NCBI RefSeq assembly: GCF_015356865.1
Contig: NZ_JAAFZA010000012.1
Coordinates: 31,751-95,750, forward strand
DNA from: Catenulispora pinisilvae
GTDB taxonomy: Bacteria; Actinomycetota; Actinomycetes; Streptomycetales; Catenulisporaceae
Direction of reading: 5' to 3'
Length of the DNA: 64,000 nucleotides
Positions 42,475-50,025 of the stretch are shown here, piece by piece. A program made the position numbers and the translations under genes. Numbering within the stretch: the first letter of the stretch is position 1; each line of letters starts with the position of its first letter. Under the pieces are notes generated by a model, which saw only the letters and a program-made list of their open reading frames with translations, searched no databases and was not told the DNA's origin.

Positions 42475-42744
42475 TCAGGCGGAATCGAGTGTCTTCGCAG
42501 CTGCGGCCACCTTCCGGTCGGCCTGATAGCGGTTGCTCTGTGTCGCCCACCACGGGTGCGCGTACAGATCCGTCGTGATTCTCAACCGCTCGGCGCGGGC
42601 CGCAGCCAACTCGGCACTCATCGCCGCCTGAACCTCCGGGTCCGGGCTGTCGGGCCGGTCAGCCAAGTCCGCGCACTTCTTATCGGCTGCCCAAAACGAC
42701 CGTTTCAACTGCACCACGTCTTCGGGAACGTCATCATCGGCCAC
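42475..42744 (-). CDS. Leftward 89-residue cargo protein
   Basis: 89 residues from GTG 42744, running against the structural operon. Helical, opening DDDVPEDVVQLKRSFWAADKKCADL and ending with RITTDLYAHPWWATQ and a lysine-containing helix. I recognise the general pattern (helix, Ala/Arg-rich linker, L-HPW motif) from small proteins of actinobacteria and phages with unknown role. It stops 2 bases before the 129-residue gene's 3' end region, as a compact moron. Confidence 0.6.
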   Translation of the reverse strand: MADDDVPEDVVQLKRSFWAADKKCADLADRPDSPDPEVQAAMSAELAAARAERLRITTDLYAHPWWATQSNRYQADRKVAAAAKTLDSA

Positions 42745-42752
42745 AGCCGATC

Positions 42753-42758
42753 ATGCTA
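42753..42758 (-). promoter_or_regulatory. -10 element for the leftward 89-residue gene
   Basis: On the minus strand TAGCAT ends 8 bases before the GTG at 42744 and no SD is present, which fits a leaderless transcript. No clear -35 is seen. Confidence 0.4.
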
Positions 42759-42794
42759 CGCCCGCGTGTAGCTCCTGAAGGTGCAGGTCAAACA

Positions 42795-42805
42795 ACAACT
42801 TCATA
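42795..42805 (+). repeat. Late-gene start element, site 3
   Basis: ACAACTTCATA, followed by GAGGAG and the protease GTG at 42820. It also supports GTG 42820 over an in-frame GTG at 42781. Confidence 0.88.
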
Positions 42806-42819
42806 TCGAGGAGTCCGGC

Positions 42820-44670
42820 GTGGCCAAGCCGCCGCTGGCGCGTATCACCGGTGTCGCGATCGCCCCCGGTGTCTCGCGCAACAACCGCCTGTACACCAAC
42901 CAGAACATCAGCAAGCTGGTGGAGCGCGCCAACACCCGCATCAACAGCGGGGACTCGCCGATCACGATGCGCACCCACCACGGCGCGGGGGATGACTCCA
43001 CCCGCATCGTCGGTCGGGTCACCCGCATCTGGCAGGACGAGACCGGCGCCGCCCGCTACGAAGGCGAGATCGCCGACGCTGGCCACGGACCCACCATCGC
43101 CGGGCTGTTGCCCACCTCCGAAACGGACACCTCGGCGGCGCTGCGCGGCGTGTCGATCCGGGGCCGCTGGGCAGCCCCGCCGCGCAAGGCCACCACCGAC
43201 AACGGCACGCAGGTGGAGACCGCCGACGATCTGGAGATCGACGGCCTGGACTTCACCGCGAACCCCGGTGTCTTCGGTGCGCATGCGGTGGTCGTGTCGG
43301 CGGCCGAGGTGCCGAACGTTCCGCCGGCGGCGCCGAACTCCGGCAAGAGCTGGGAGAGCACAGTCGAGTTCGGGATCGTCGAGGCCGCGCCGGACCCCGA
43401 GTTCGTCGAGACCGCCGACCCCGTCGAACCGGCGCCGGCCGCTACCGGGCACGCCCCGATCGCATACGCCGACCGCGGTGACTACCTACCCGGCGGTGCT
43501 AAGCGTTTCCCGCTGGACACAGCAGAGAACGCCAAGCGTGCTTGGTTTGCGCTACGCAAGACCGGCACCGCCCGGCAGTACACCGCCGCCCAGCTCAAGC
43601 GCGTCCGCGGCCGCACCGTCAAGGCACTGACCGAGTTCGGCGTCTACACCGACTCCACGGCCGGATTGCTGATCGAAGCCCCAACCCGGACCGTCGCCGA
43701 AGACGCGGGGGACGGAACCCCGGGGTTCGGCGGCACCTACCGGATCTGCCTGACCAACGGCCCCACCCAAGTCAGCGTCTCCTGCTACCAGCTGGATCCG
43801 CACGACCTGGACGCGGTCGGTCGCGCCGCCATGACCGGCGCCCTCGCCGCGATCAAGGCCATCGACCCCGACCTGGACGCCGATATCGACATCCCCGCCG
43901 ACGGCACCGAGGCCGCCCCGGCGGCGCGCGCCGCCGAGACCGCGGCTGCTGCCCCATCTACTTCTGCCGCGCCGAACCCGGCGCCGGACACCCCTGACCC
44001 CGTACATGAGAAGGACGATGCTGTGGCCGAGGAGCCGACAAACCAGACCGCCGGTTCCGCGCCGGCCGATACCGCACCTGCCGCCGGCGCGGCCACGGCC
44101 GCCGCTGAGCCGGACAAGCTCGACAAGCTCACCGACATGATCGGCAAGCTGGTCGCGGCGATCGCCCCGGCCCCGGCCCCGACCCCGGCTGCGGCGCCGG
44201 TGCCGGTCGAGACGGCGCCGGCCGCGCCGGTCGCCGAAGCCGCAGTGGCGCCGACCGCCGATCAGCTCGCCGTGCTGGCGGGCCTGATCGGAAGTCCGGC
44301 TGGTGCGGCTGTCGTGGCGCAGGCCGCGGCGGCACAGACCGCTGCGGTGCAGGCTCAGGCAGCTGCCGCACCGGCGCCGGTGGCCGAGACCGAGGACCAG
44401 CGCATCGCGCGCCTGGTCTCCGAGCAGGTTGCCGTGCGCGTGCAGGATTTGGTCGAGTCCGGGCAGCTCGGCGGTGGACGCAAGGGCCTGACCGCGACCG
44501 CCCCCGGTACTGCGCCGGGTGCGACGGCTGGTGTGGCGCTGAACGGGAACGGCCTTCCGGAGAGCTGGCCGAACAAGCCGCTGCACGAGTACACCGAGGC
44601 CGAGTTCTCCAAGTACGCCTTCCCGCAGCTGGAGTCCTACGTCCTCAACGGCCGCGTCCCGCGCGCCTGA
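42820..44670 (+). CDS. Capsid maturation protease with DUF6582 domain and scaffold-like C-terminus
   Basis: 616 residues from GTG 42820, chosen because GAGGAG and the start element precede it. Residues 1-170 fit an HK97-type prohead protease: ITMRTHHGAGD carries the likely catalytic His and ALRGVSIRGRW the Ser. Residues about 215-265 (YLPGGAKRFPLDTAENAKRA, YTAAQLKRVRGRTVKAL) match the DUF6582 module often joined to such proteases. About 365-560 is Ala/Pro-rich and helical, like a scaffold, and the end (LHEYTEAEFSKYAF) is compact. It trims capsid proteins during head maturation. Confidence 0.85.
   Translation: MAKPPLARITGVAIAPGVSRNNRLYTNQNISKLVERANTRINSGDSPITMRTHHGAGDDSTRIVGRVTRIWQDETGAARYEGEIADAGHGPTIAGLLPTSETDTSAALRGVSIRGRWAAPPRKATTDNGTQVETADDLEIDGLDFTANPGVFGAHAVVVSAAEVPNVPPAAPNSGKSWESTVEFGIVEAAPDPEFVETADPVEPAPAATGHAPIAYADRGDYLPGGAKRFPLDTAENAKRAWFALRKTGTARQYTAAQLKRVRGRTVKALTEFGVYTDSTAGLLIEAPTRTVAEDAGDGTPGFGGTYRICLTNGPTQVSVSCYQLDPHDLDAVGRAAMTGALAAIKAIDPDLDADIDIPADGTEAAPAARAAETAAAAPSTSAAPNPAPDTPDPVHEKDDAVAEEPTNQTAGSAPADTAPAAGAATAAAEPDKLDKLTDMIGKLVAAIAPAPAPTPAAAPVPVETAPAAPVAEAAVAPTADQLAVLAGLIGSPAGAAVVAQAAAAQTAAVQAQAAAAPAPVAETEDQRIARLVSEQVAVRVQDLVESGQLGGGRKGLTATAPGTAPGATAGVALNGNGLPESWPNKPLHEYTEAEFSKYAFPQLESYVLNGRVPRA
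44023..44670 (+). CDS. Probable nested scaffold protein (internal start)
   Basis: In frame within the protease gene, GTG 44023 is preceded by AAGGA eight bases upstream and would give a 215-residue protein starting MAEEPTNQTAG. It is Ala/Pro-rich with helices LDKLTDMIGKLVAAIA and DQRIARLVSEQVAVRVQDLVES. Nested scaffolds from protease-scaffold fusions are known, as in lambda Nu3 within C. The internal SD is what suggests it here. Confidence 0.5.
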   Translation: MAEEPTNQTAGSAPADTAPAAGAATAAAEPDKLDKLTDMIGKLVAAIAPAPAPTPAAAPVPVETAPAAPVAEAAVAPTADQLAVLAGLIGSPAGAAVVAQAAAAQTAAVQAQAAAAPAPVAETEDQRIARLVSEQVAVRVQDLVESGQLGGGRKGLTATAPGTAPGATAGVALNGNGLPESWPNKPLHEYTEAEFSKYAFPQLESYVLNGRVPRA

Positions 44671-44812
44671 GCGCGACGCCTGCACCACGAAGTCCTGCAT
44701 GACCCTGCGGCGGTAGCCGTACGTCCTAGACCGCCACACCCCCGTGCCTGGGGATGGTGCCTTACGGCAGCGATGGTCACTCCCGTGACTATCAAAGTAT
44801 TGAGGTGCCCCC

Positions 44813-46174
44813 TTGACTGCCGAACTGCGCGAGGCGCTCAACGCCGTCGGCGCATCCCCGTTCCTGCCCAAGGTGATCGACCCGGTGATGGTGGAGCTCC
44901 AGCGCCGCTACTCCCCGCTGGTCACCGCCATCCCGAACATCTCCTGGCCGACCGACGTCTACAACTTCAACACCCGCACCCAGGTCGCCTCCGGCGGCTG
45001 GGTGAGCGACGGCGGCGCCTCCCCGACCTCCAACGGCTCCTACGTCCAAAACCAGTTCAAGATGTCGCACTTCCAGACCGTGGGCAGCGTTACCGGCTAC
45101 GCCCAGGAGGTCACTCAGCAGCTGGTCAATCTTCGCGAAACGGAAATAAAGGGCTCCATTCGGGGTATGACCTGGGACCTGGAGACCGCGCTGCTGTGGG
45201 CAAACTCCGCCTGCTCCGCCGCCGGTCCGCGCCCACAGTTCGACGGTCTGGACACGATGGTCTCCAACTATGGAGGCGCCAACCAGAACGCGATCGACGC
45301 CAACGGCGCCTCCCTGAACCTGTCTGTGCTGGACCGGCTGATCGACATGGTGGAGACGAACGCGGCCGAGCCCACCGGCAACTCGCCGTGGGCCCTGGTC
45401 ATGTCCTCCACCGGCAACTCCAAGATCGCGAACCTGCTCACGCCGCAGCAGCGGTTCGTCGACAAGGTGGAGATCGCCCCCGGCCTGAACGTCATGTCCT
45501 ACCGCGACATCCCGATCCTGAAGTCGTCCTTCCTCCAGGCCCGCGCGCTGTCAATGGGTACGGTGACCGCGACCCCGTCAGCCAACGGCGGGTCGCTCGC
45601 GGCGGGGCAGTACTTCTACCGGATCTCCCCGGTCATCGCCCGGCAGGGTGAGATCTCCCCGTCCGCCGAGGTGTCCGCCACCACCACCGGTGCGACCGGC
45701 TCCGTGGCGCTGTCCTTCGCGATTCCCAGTGGTCTGGAAGGTGCCCAGCCCACCCTGTTCAAGGTGTGGCGCGGCACCGCGGCCGGCGGTGAGACGCTAC
45801 TGGGCTGGGTCGACGCGACCGTGGGCCTGGCGGCCGACGGCATCACCCCGATCATGACCACCACCATCACCGACACCGGCACAGCCCTGATCCCCTCCAA
45901 CGGCGGCACCGTCCCGGGCATCGCGCCCACCACCTACTACGGCACCAACACCGGCATCGGGCCCGGCGGGCAGGGACTGGAGAACATCTTCCTGATCAGC
46001 CGCGACCCGCAGAACCTGGTCCGGCCCTGGGTGCGGCAGTACAAGCCGCTGGACCTGTACCCGACCGCCCAGAGCCCGGACTCCATGCCATACGCGCTGA
46101 TCACCGACACCACCCTGGGTGTGCGCGCGGCGAAGTTCGTCGGCCGGGTGTCCCGGGTCGGCGTCCAGCTGTAG
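44813..46174 (+). CDS. Major capsid protein, HK97 fold with inserted Ig-like domain
   Basis: 453 residues from TTG 44813, with TGAGG upstream. An N-terminal AELREALNAVGASPFLPKVID arm, an E-loop region (TDVYNFNTRTQVASGGWVSD), a spine-helix segment (RGMTWDLETALLWANSAC) and an A domain with VDKVEIAPGLNVMSYRDIPI support HK97 fold. At about 240-360 there is a beta-rich insertion resembling a fibronectin/Ig-like module (AAGQYFYRISPVIARQGE, TLFKVWRGTAAGGETLLGWV), likely displayed on the capsid surface. The end returns to the fold (YALITDTTLGVRAAKFVGR). Followed by a strong terminator. Confidence 0.9.
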   Translation: MTAELREALNAVGASPFLPKVIDPVMVELQRRYSPLVTAIPNISWPTDVYNFNTRTQVASGGWVSDGGASPTSNGSYVQNQFKMSHFQTVGSVTGYAQEVTQQLVNLRETEIKGSIRGMTWDLETALLWANSACSAAGPRPQFDGLDTMVSNYGGANQNAIDANGASLNLSVLDRLIDMVETNAAEPTGNSPWALVMSSTGNSKIANLLTPQQRFVDKVEIAPGLNVMSYRDIPILKSSFLQARALSMGTVTATPSANGGSLAAGQYFYRISPVIARQGEISPSAEVSATTTGATGSVALSFAIPSGLEGAQPTLFKVWRGTAAGGETLLGWVDATVGLAADGITPIMTTTITDTGTALIPSNGGTVPGIAPTTYYGTNTGIGPGGQGLENIFLISRDPQNLVRPWVRQYKPLDLYPTAQSPDSMPYALITDTTLGVRAAKFVGRVSRVGVQL

Positions 46175-46204
46175 GAACTCGGGGATACCGTCCACCAGAC
46201 AAGC

Positions 46205-46241
46205 GATGCCCGCTCCACCCGGGGGGTGTGGAGCGGGCATC
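46205..46241 (+). terminator. Terminator of the capsid gene
   Basis: A 14-bp perfect stem (46205-46218 with 46228-46241) with a 9-base loop, 30 bases after the capsid stop. Likely sets the excess of capsid transcript over downstream genes. Confidence 0.85.
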
Positions 46242-46403
46242 TGAGCGGCATCTCTGCCAGGTGTGGGCCTCAGTGCGACTTGAGACCGCACGTCCCGTTC
46301 GAAGCACGTTACGACGGCGTTCGAGCTTTGGGAACTAGAAACGGGTGCATATCCACCAGCTGTGCGCAGGCTGCCAACCAATGGCCGGCACGCCCCGCAC
46401 ACC

Positions 46404-46435
46404 GGCCGGGCCCCGAACAGCTCCGGGGCCCGGCC
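46404..46435. terminator. 12-bp GC hairpin
   Basis: Perfect arms 46404-46415 and 46424-46435 with an 8-base loop, followed by AACCTTT. Second hairpin in the 490-base gap between the capsid gene and the 93-residue gene. Confidence 0.65.
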
Positions 46436-46447
46436 AACCTTTGATCG

Positions 46448-46501
46448 TCCCGTGGCGCGCGGCGCGCCTGGAAACGCGCCTGGAGAAGGCGCGCCACGGG
46501 A
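46448..46501. repeat. Nested double hairpin
   Basis: An outer 13-bp perfect stem (46448-46460 with 46489-46501) encloses an inner GGCGCG/CGCGCC stem (46461-46480). With the 12-bp hairpin just before it, this makes a run of three stems, a layout reminiscent of ANTAR target hairpins or a stability element. Nothing coding is supported between 46242 and 46664. Confidence 0.6.
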
Positions 46502-46664
46502 CCACCCCTTCTGCTTCTCCACTCACACGTGGGCACGGCTGCCGGCCGCGCGACACGGAATGCGGATCCGCCACCCTTCGCCGGGCGCGGACACGTATCG
46601 GCTCTGGGGCGCGCGACCCAGGGCTCTGACTTCCACCGCCGCCAGTTCAAGGAGCACCCGGCTG

Positions 46665-46946
46665 ATGCCCGACATGGTCAACGTCCGCAAATCCCACGCC
46701 GGGACCGACTCGGCCGGTCACACCTGGCCGACCGACGGCGCCGTGATCGCGGTTCCCGTCGCGCACGCCCTGATGCTGGTCCGCATCCCCGACGGCGGGT
46801 TCGCCATCATCGAGAACGCGAGCGTCCAGGCGGAGACCGAGGCTGTCGAGACCGCCAAGCCGCCGGAGCCTGCCGACAAGGAGTCGAAGCCGTCGACCGC
46901 CCGCGCGCCGCGCGCTAAGCCCGAAGACCCGGCGCCTGCGAAGTAG
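46665..46946 (+). CDS. Small hypothetical head protein
   Basis: 93 residues from ATG 46665, with AAGGAG ten bases upstream; ATG 46674 is an alternative. A beta-rich first half (DGAVIAVPVAHALMLVRIPDGGFAIIEN) and a charged Pro/Ala/Lys tail. Position directly after the capsid gene suggests a head or decoration accessory. No family recognised. Confidence 0.58.
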   Translation: MPDMVNVRKSHAGTDSAGHTWPTDGAVIAVPVAHALMLVRIPDGGFAIIENASVQAETEAVETAKPPEPADKESKPSTARAPRAKPEDPAPAK

Positions 46947-47007
46947 CTGCCGAACCGGCGGCCAGCCGCGCGTGACCGCCCACTAACTGCCTCATCCTGA
47001 CTCCCCT

Positions 47008-47029
47008 GGCCCCCGCTGTTGCGGGGGCC
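47008..47029 (+). terminator. Terminator-like hairpin
   Basis: GGCCCCCGC/GCGGGGGCC (47008-47016 with 47021-47029) with a TGTT loop, followed by TTCGT. Lies between the 93-residue gene and the adaptor gene; readthrough or antitermination must occur if the late operon is one transcript. Confidence 0.65.
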
Positions 47030-47072
47030 TTCGTGCTGTCCGGCCGCGCGCCGGGGAATGTGACGGTGCCAG

Positions 47073-47735
47073 GTGACCGACACCGTCACGCCGCTGGCCA
47101 CGGTCGCCCAGTTGATGGGCGGTCCCTTCGCGGACCTGTTCGTCCACTTCGACCCCGACGTGGTGCAGGAGTTCCTGGTCGATGCGACCCGAATGTGCGA
47201 GGACGAGACCGACCGCCGCCTGGCCCTATTCACCGGCCTGGTCGAGTCCCACCGGGCCTCGGGTGTGGACCCCGATGAGTACGGCGATGCCGGTGGGATC
47301 CCGATTGATCCGCAGGGTGTGGTCGGGGCCTCCTACGCCGCGGCGTTGGGAACGACGTCCCTGATCCGGCACGTCTACCTGGACCAGTACGCGCCGCGCT
47401 ACCCGGAGATGTGGACCTACTCCGACGTCCAGGTGCTGATCCTGCGCAGTTTCGGCGGATCCCAGCTGATCGAGCCGTCCCGGCTGGTCGGCCCGGAGCC
47501 GGACTCCGGGCACGTGTGGTTCCCACTGGGCACCTACCTGCCTACGGGGTCGCTGATCCGGGTCACCTACTCCGGCGGCTACGCCACCGTCCCGGCATCC
47601 CTGTCCAGGGCGTGTCGGCTGATGGCCGCGCACCTGGCGGTCACCGAGCTGCGGCCCGGCACCACCCAGCATGACGCGGACACCCTGCGCGGGCAGGCCG
47701 TGGACATCCTCGTGTCCTACGTGCGGCCCAACTGA
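47073..47735 (+). CDS. Head-tail adaptor protein
   Basis: 220 residues from GTG 47073. Helical N-terminus (FDPDVVQEFLVDATRMCEDETDRRLALF), a beta-hairpin middle, and a C-terminal SLSRACRLMAAHLAVTEL helix followed by GQAVDILVSYVRPN. This layout and position after the capsid gene match the ring that joins portal to the neck (HK97 gp6/SPP1 gp15 type). Its stop overlaps the next ATG. Confidence 0.75.
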   Translation: MTDTVTPLATVAQLMGGPFADLFVHFDPDVVQEFLVDATRMCEDETDRRLALFTGLVESHRASGVDPDEYGDAGGIPIDPQGVVGASYAAALGTTSLIRHVYLDQYAPRYPEMWTYSDVQVLILRSFGGSQLIEPSRLVGPEPDSGHVWFPLGTYLPTGSLIRVTYSGGYATVPASLSRACRLMAAHLAVTELRPGTTQHDADTLRGQAVDILVSYVRPN

Positions 47736-48751
47736 TGGCCCGCCGACGCAGACGCCGCACCCCTGCCCGCAGCGCACACAGCAAATACCGGCGCCGGAAC
47801 CGCCCCGCCTACCAGCTGCCGTCCCGGCAGCGCCGGGTACGCCGCGGCTACTCCAACGCCCTGCACCACCGCACCGGCCGCCCCGCCTACCGACGCAGGC
47901 CCGGCCACAAGATCCGACACCAACACCGCTACCGGGTGCGGCGGGTCGGGCAGCACCAGCGGGCGATCCACCGGGCCACCACCCGCAAACACCGCCTGTC
48001 CGATGAGGCCAGGGCCCGGCTGTCGGCGAGGTTGAAGGGCCGGCACATGTCCGCGGCGGCGAGGGCGAAACTTGCCGCCCGGATGAAGGGCCGCCACATG
48101 TCCGCGGCGGCACGCGCCAAGCTCTCAGCGCGGATGAAGGGCCGGCACATCCAGCTCACCCCGGCCGGGCGGGCGAAGCTGTCGGCGCGGATGAAGGCCC
48201 GCTGGTCGGGGATGTCCGAGGCGCAGCGGATCAAGGTGCTGCGGTTCCTGCGCTACCAGCACTACCTGAAAACGGGCCAGTGGTTCCACATCAAGGGCGA
48301 GCAGATGACCGCCGCCCAGAAAGCCGCCTTGGCCAAGGCCGCCCGCGAGCGCTGGGCCCACATGTCCCTGGAGCAGAAAGACAAGATCCTCGGGTTCCTC
48401 GCGTGGCGCCGCTACCAGCAGACCGGGGTGTGGACACACCGCAAGTGGTCGACCATGACCCCGGCCCACCAGGCGCGGCTGCGCGCGGCACTGAAGCAGC
48501 GCTGGCACACCATGGACCCGCAGAAGCGGGACAAGGTGATCATGTACCTGATCTGGAAGAACCACGCCAAGACCGGGAAATGGATGCACCCGAAGTGGTC
48601 CACCATGTCCCCGCAGTGGCAGGCCAAGCAGCGCGCCAAACTCAAGGCCCGCTGGGCCCACATGGACCCGGACAAGAAACAGAAGATCATCGCGTACCTG
48701 ATCGCGCGCGACGGCGACAACTCCACATTCAACTCCGGCGGTTGGGGATGA
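47735..48751 (+). CDS. Very basic repeat protein resembling a NUMOD3 array
   Basis: 338 residues from ATG 47735 (TGATG overlap). The first 80 residues are Arg/His-rich. At 88-157 there are four 17-18-residue repeats of the type SAAARAKLSARMKGRH, resembling the NUMOD3 DNA-binding motif of homing endonucleases. From 157 to 330 a second repeat has a period of exactly 50: Arg-Trp at 156, 206, 256 and 306, each followed by a helix (KIL-FL), TG-W-H and a basic helix. No nuclease domain is present. It is co-translated with the adaptor gene, so it is likely a DNA-binding virion or packaging protein. Confidence 0.8.
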   Translation: MARRRRRRTPARSAHSKYRRRNRPAYQLPSRQRRVRRGYSNALHHRTGRPAYRRRPGHKIRHQHRYRVRRVGQHQRAIHRATTRKHRLSDEARARLSARLKGRHMSAAARAKLAARMKGRHMSAAARAKLSARMKGRHIQLTPAGRAKLSARMKARWSGMSEAQRIKVLRFLRYQHYLKTGQWFHIKGEQMTAAQKAALAKAARERWAHMSLEQKDKILGFLAWRRYQQTGVWTHRKWSTMTPAHQARLRAALKQRWHTMDPQKRDKVIMYLIWKNHAKTGKWMHPKWSTMSPQWQAKQRAKLKARWAHMDPDKKQKIIAYLIARDGDNSTFNSGGWG

Positions 48752-48755
48752 TGCG

Positions 48756-49241
48756 ATGCCCTCCACCGCCGACGTGGTGTCCCGCGAAACCGAGTGGCTG
48801 AACACCTCTGGTGACGGCCTGCCCGCTCTGAACGCCAGCGCGGGCGGGCCGTTCGGCATCGTCTCCGGCTACTGGCCTCGGGTGCCGGCCACGATGAAGA
48901 CCTCGCTATACGTGACCCGCACCCAGATCTCGGAGGAGCGGACCGCCCACATCCGGATCATGCCCAAGCACCGGATGGTGCTGCACGCGCTGTGGCCACT
49001 GAACAACTCCGGCGGCTCAGCCGAGGCCGACCAGCAGAACCTCGACAACGCCATCGAGCAGGTACTCGCCCGGATCCGCGGCTTCCCCCACGACCACTCC
49101 CACGGCGGCCGGTTCCTGTCCGCAGGGGAGAACCCCGGCATGGTGACCGTGGCGTTCACCCCTGCCTCCGAGACCGTATCGCTGGGGATCTTCAAGGCCA
49201 CGATCTCCTACTTCGTTGACGACTTCGAGCTGTTCGCCTGA
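48756..49241 (+). CDS. Tail terminator or neck protein
   Basis: 161 residues from ATG 48756. Beta-rich N-terminus (SGYWPRVPATMKTSLYVTRTQIS), a helix (DQQNLDNAIEQVLARIRGF), and a final strand pair FKATISYFVDDFELFA. Size, alternating structure and place between head connector and tail tube fit a tail terminator. The 3' end overlaps the leftward membrane gene by 34 bases. Confidence 0.6.
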   Translation: MPSTADVVSRETEWLNTSGDGLPALNASAGGPFGIVSGYWPRVPATMKTSLYVTRTQISEERTAHIRIMPKHRMVLHALWPLNNSGGSAEADQQNLDNAIEQVLARIRGFPHDHSHGGRFLSAGENPGMVTVAFTPASETVSLGIFKATISYFVDDFELFA

Positions 49242-49534
49242 CCTGCTTCATCGTCGGACTCAGCGGCTCCCAACTCGGCGTGGCTGCTGCCGGTCGTCAA
49301 CATTCCTTGACGTACCTTCATGACCTGGGCAGCGGCCAGGACCGTTGCCGGTACCAGAGTGAAGATCCCGGCGACCGCGAGTGCGCTGTGACGAGCCATA
49401 TAGGCCCCTATCGACATGGCAATAAGCCAGCTCAGCGCAAGAATCGTCCACCTCCAGCCGCTACCGCGATACAAGGACTGGCGATCTTCGACCGCACGAT
49501 GCTGCGACTTCGTTGTCAGAGCTCTGTCACCCAT
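49208..49534 (-). CDS. Leftward two-helix membrane protein (cargo)
   Basis: 108 residues from ATG 49534, against the late operon. Basic N-terminus, two transmembrane segments at about 29-46 (WTILALSWLIAMSIGAYM) and 51-70 (LAVAGIFTLVPATVLAAAQ), then a polar acidic tail. It looks like a lysogeny-expressed membrane protein of the superinfection-exclusion kind, inferred from orientation and topology alone. It overlaps the 3' end of the tail terminator gene. Confidence 0.6.
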   Translation of the reverse strand: MGDRALTTKSQHRAVEDRQSLYRGSGWRWTILALSWLIAMSIGAYMARHSALAVAGIFTLVPATVLAAAQVMKVRQGMLTTGSSHAELGAAESDDEAGQANSSKSSTK

Positions 49535-49747
49535 GGCTTCACTCTGGTTCGCCGACCACGAGATTGCCTTTAGCGGGGCGGACGAAGATCTTGGTCTGGA
49601 TCTTGGAGGTTTCCTACGAACCGTTCGCGGGCCCCGCCAGCCTTCCCAAGGCCAGCGCCATATGAAGGGTGAACGCCGCGCACGGCCGCGCGGGGTTGAG
49701 CCCTGTGAGGTCGCTAACCCTTTTCAGCCGGTAGCTCTTACCCAACA

Positions 49748-49772
49748 ACAACTGAACATCGACAACTTCATA
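49748..49772 (+). repeat. Late-gene start element, site 4 (double)
   Basis: ACAACTGAACA (49748-49758, one change) followed by ACAACTTCATA (49762-49772), then CGGAGG and GTG 49786. The 250-base gap 49535-49747 shows nothing else I can name. Confidence 0.85.
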
Positions 49773-49785
49773 TCGGAGGCGGCGC

Positions 49786-50025
49786 GTGCGCTACCGCAAC
49801 CCCCACCCGCACACCGCGCAGGTGCCCGAGCATCGCGCCGAAGACGGCGAGGTGTACCCGTCCGCCGCGGTCGAACCGGGCGAGGCACTGGAGTGGCCGA
49901 TTCCGATCGCCGGCTTCGAGCCGGTCGGGCCGGACCGCCCCGCCAAGAAGCCGCCCACCGCCTCCGAGCCCGAGACGGCCCGGCCAGCAGCGAAGGCCGC
50001 ACTGGCTGAGGGGGCTGCGGCATGA
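49786..50025 (+). CDS. Small hypothetical tail-region protein
   Basis: 79 residues from GTG 49786. Basic/His N-terminus, acidic middle with PSAAVEPGEALEWPIPIAGF and an Ala/Pro/Lys-rich end. Overlaps the tail tube start as ATGA. No family recognised. Confidence 0.58.
   Translation: MRYRNPHPHTAQVPEHRAEDGEVYPSAAVEPGEALEWPIPIAGFEPVGPDRPAKKPPTASEPETARPAAKAALAEGAAA

Noticed and set aside
46290..46345. Two GTTCGA words suggestive of tRNA T arms
   Set aside because: Neither is flanked by a 5-bp stem and no matching acceptor or anticodon arms are present.
46335..46650. Small frames on both strands in the gap after the capsid gene, including one with a CxxC
   Set aside because: They run through the perfect hairpins at 46404-46501 and have no SD; the inverted repeats explain the open frames.
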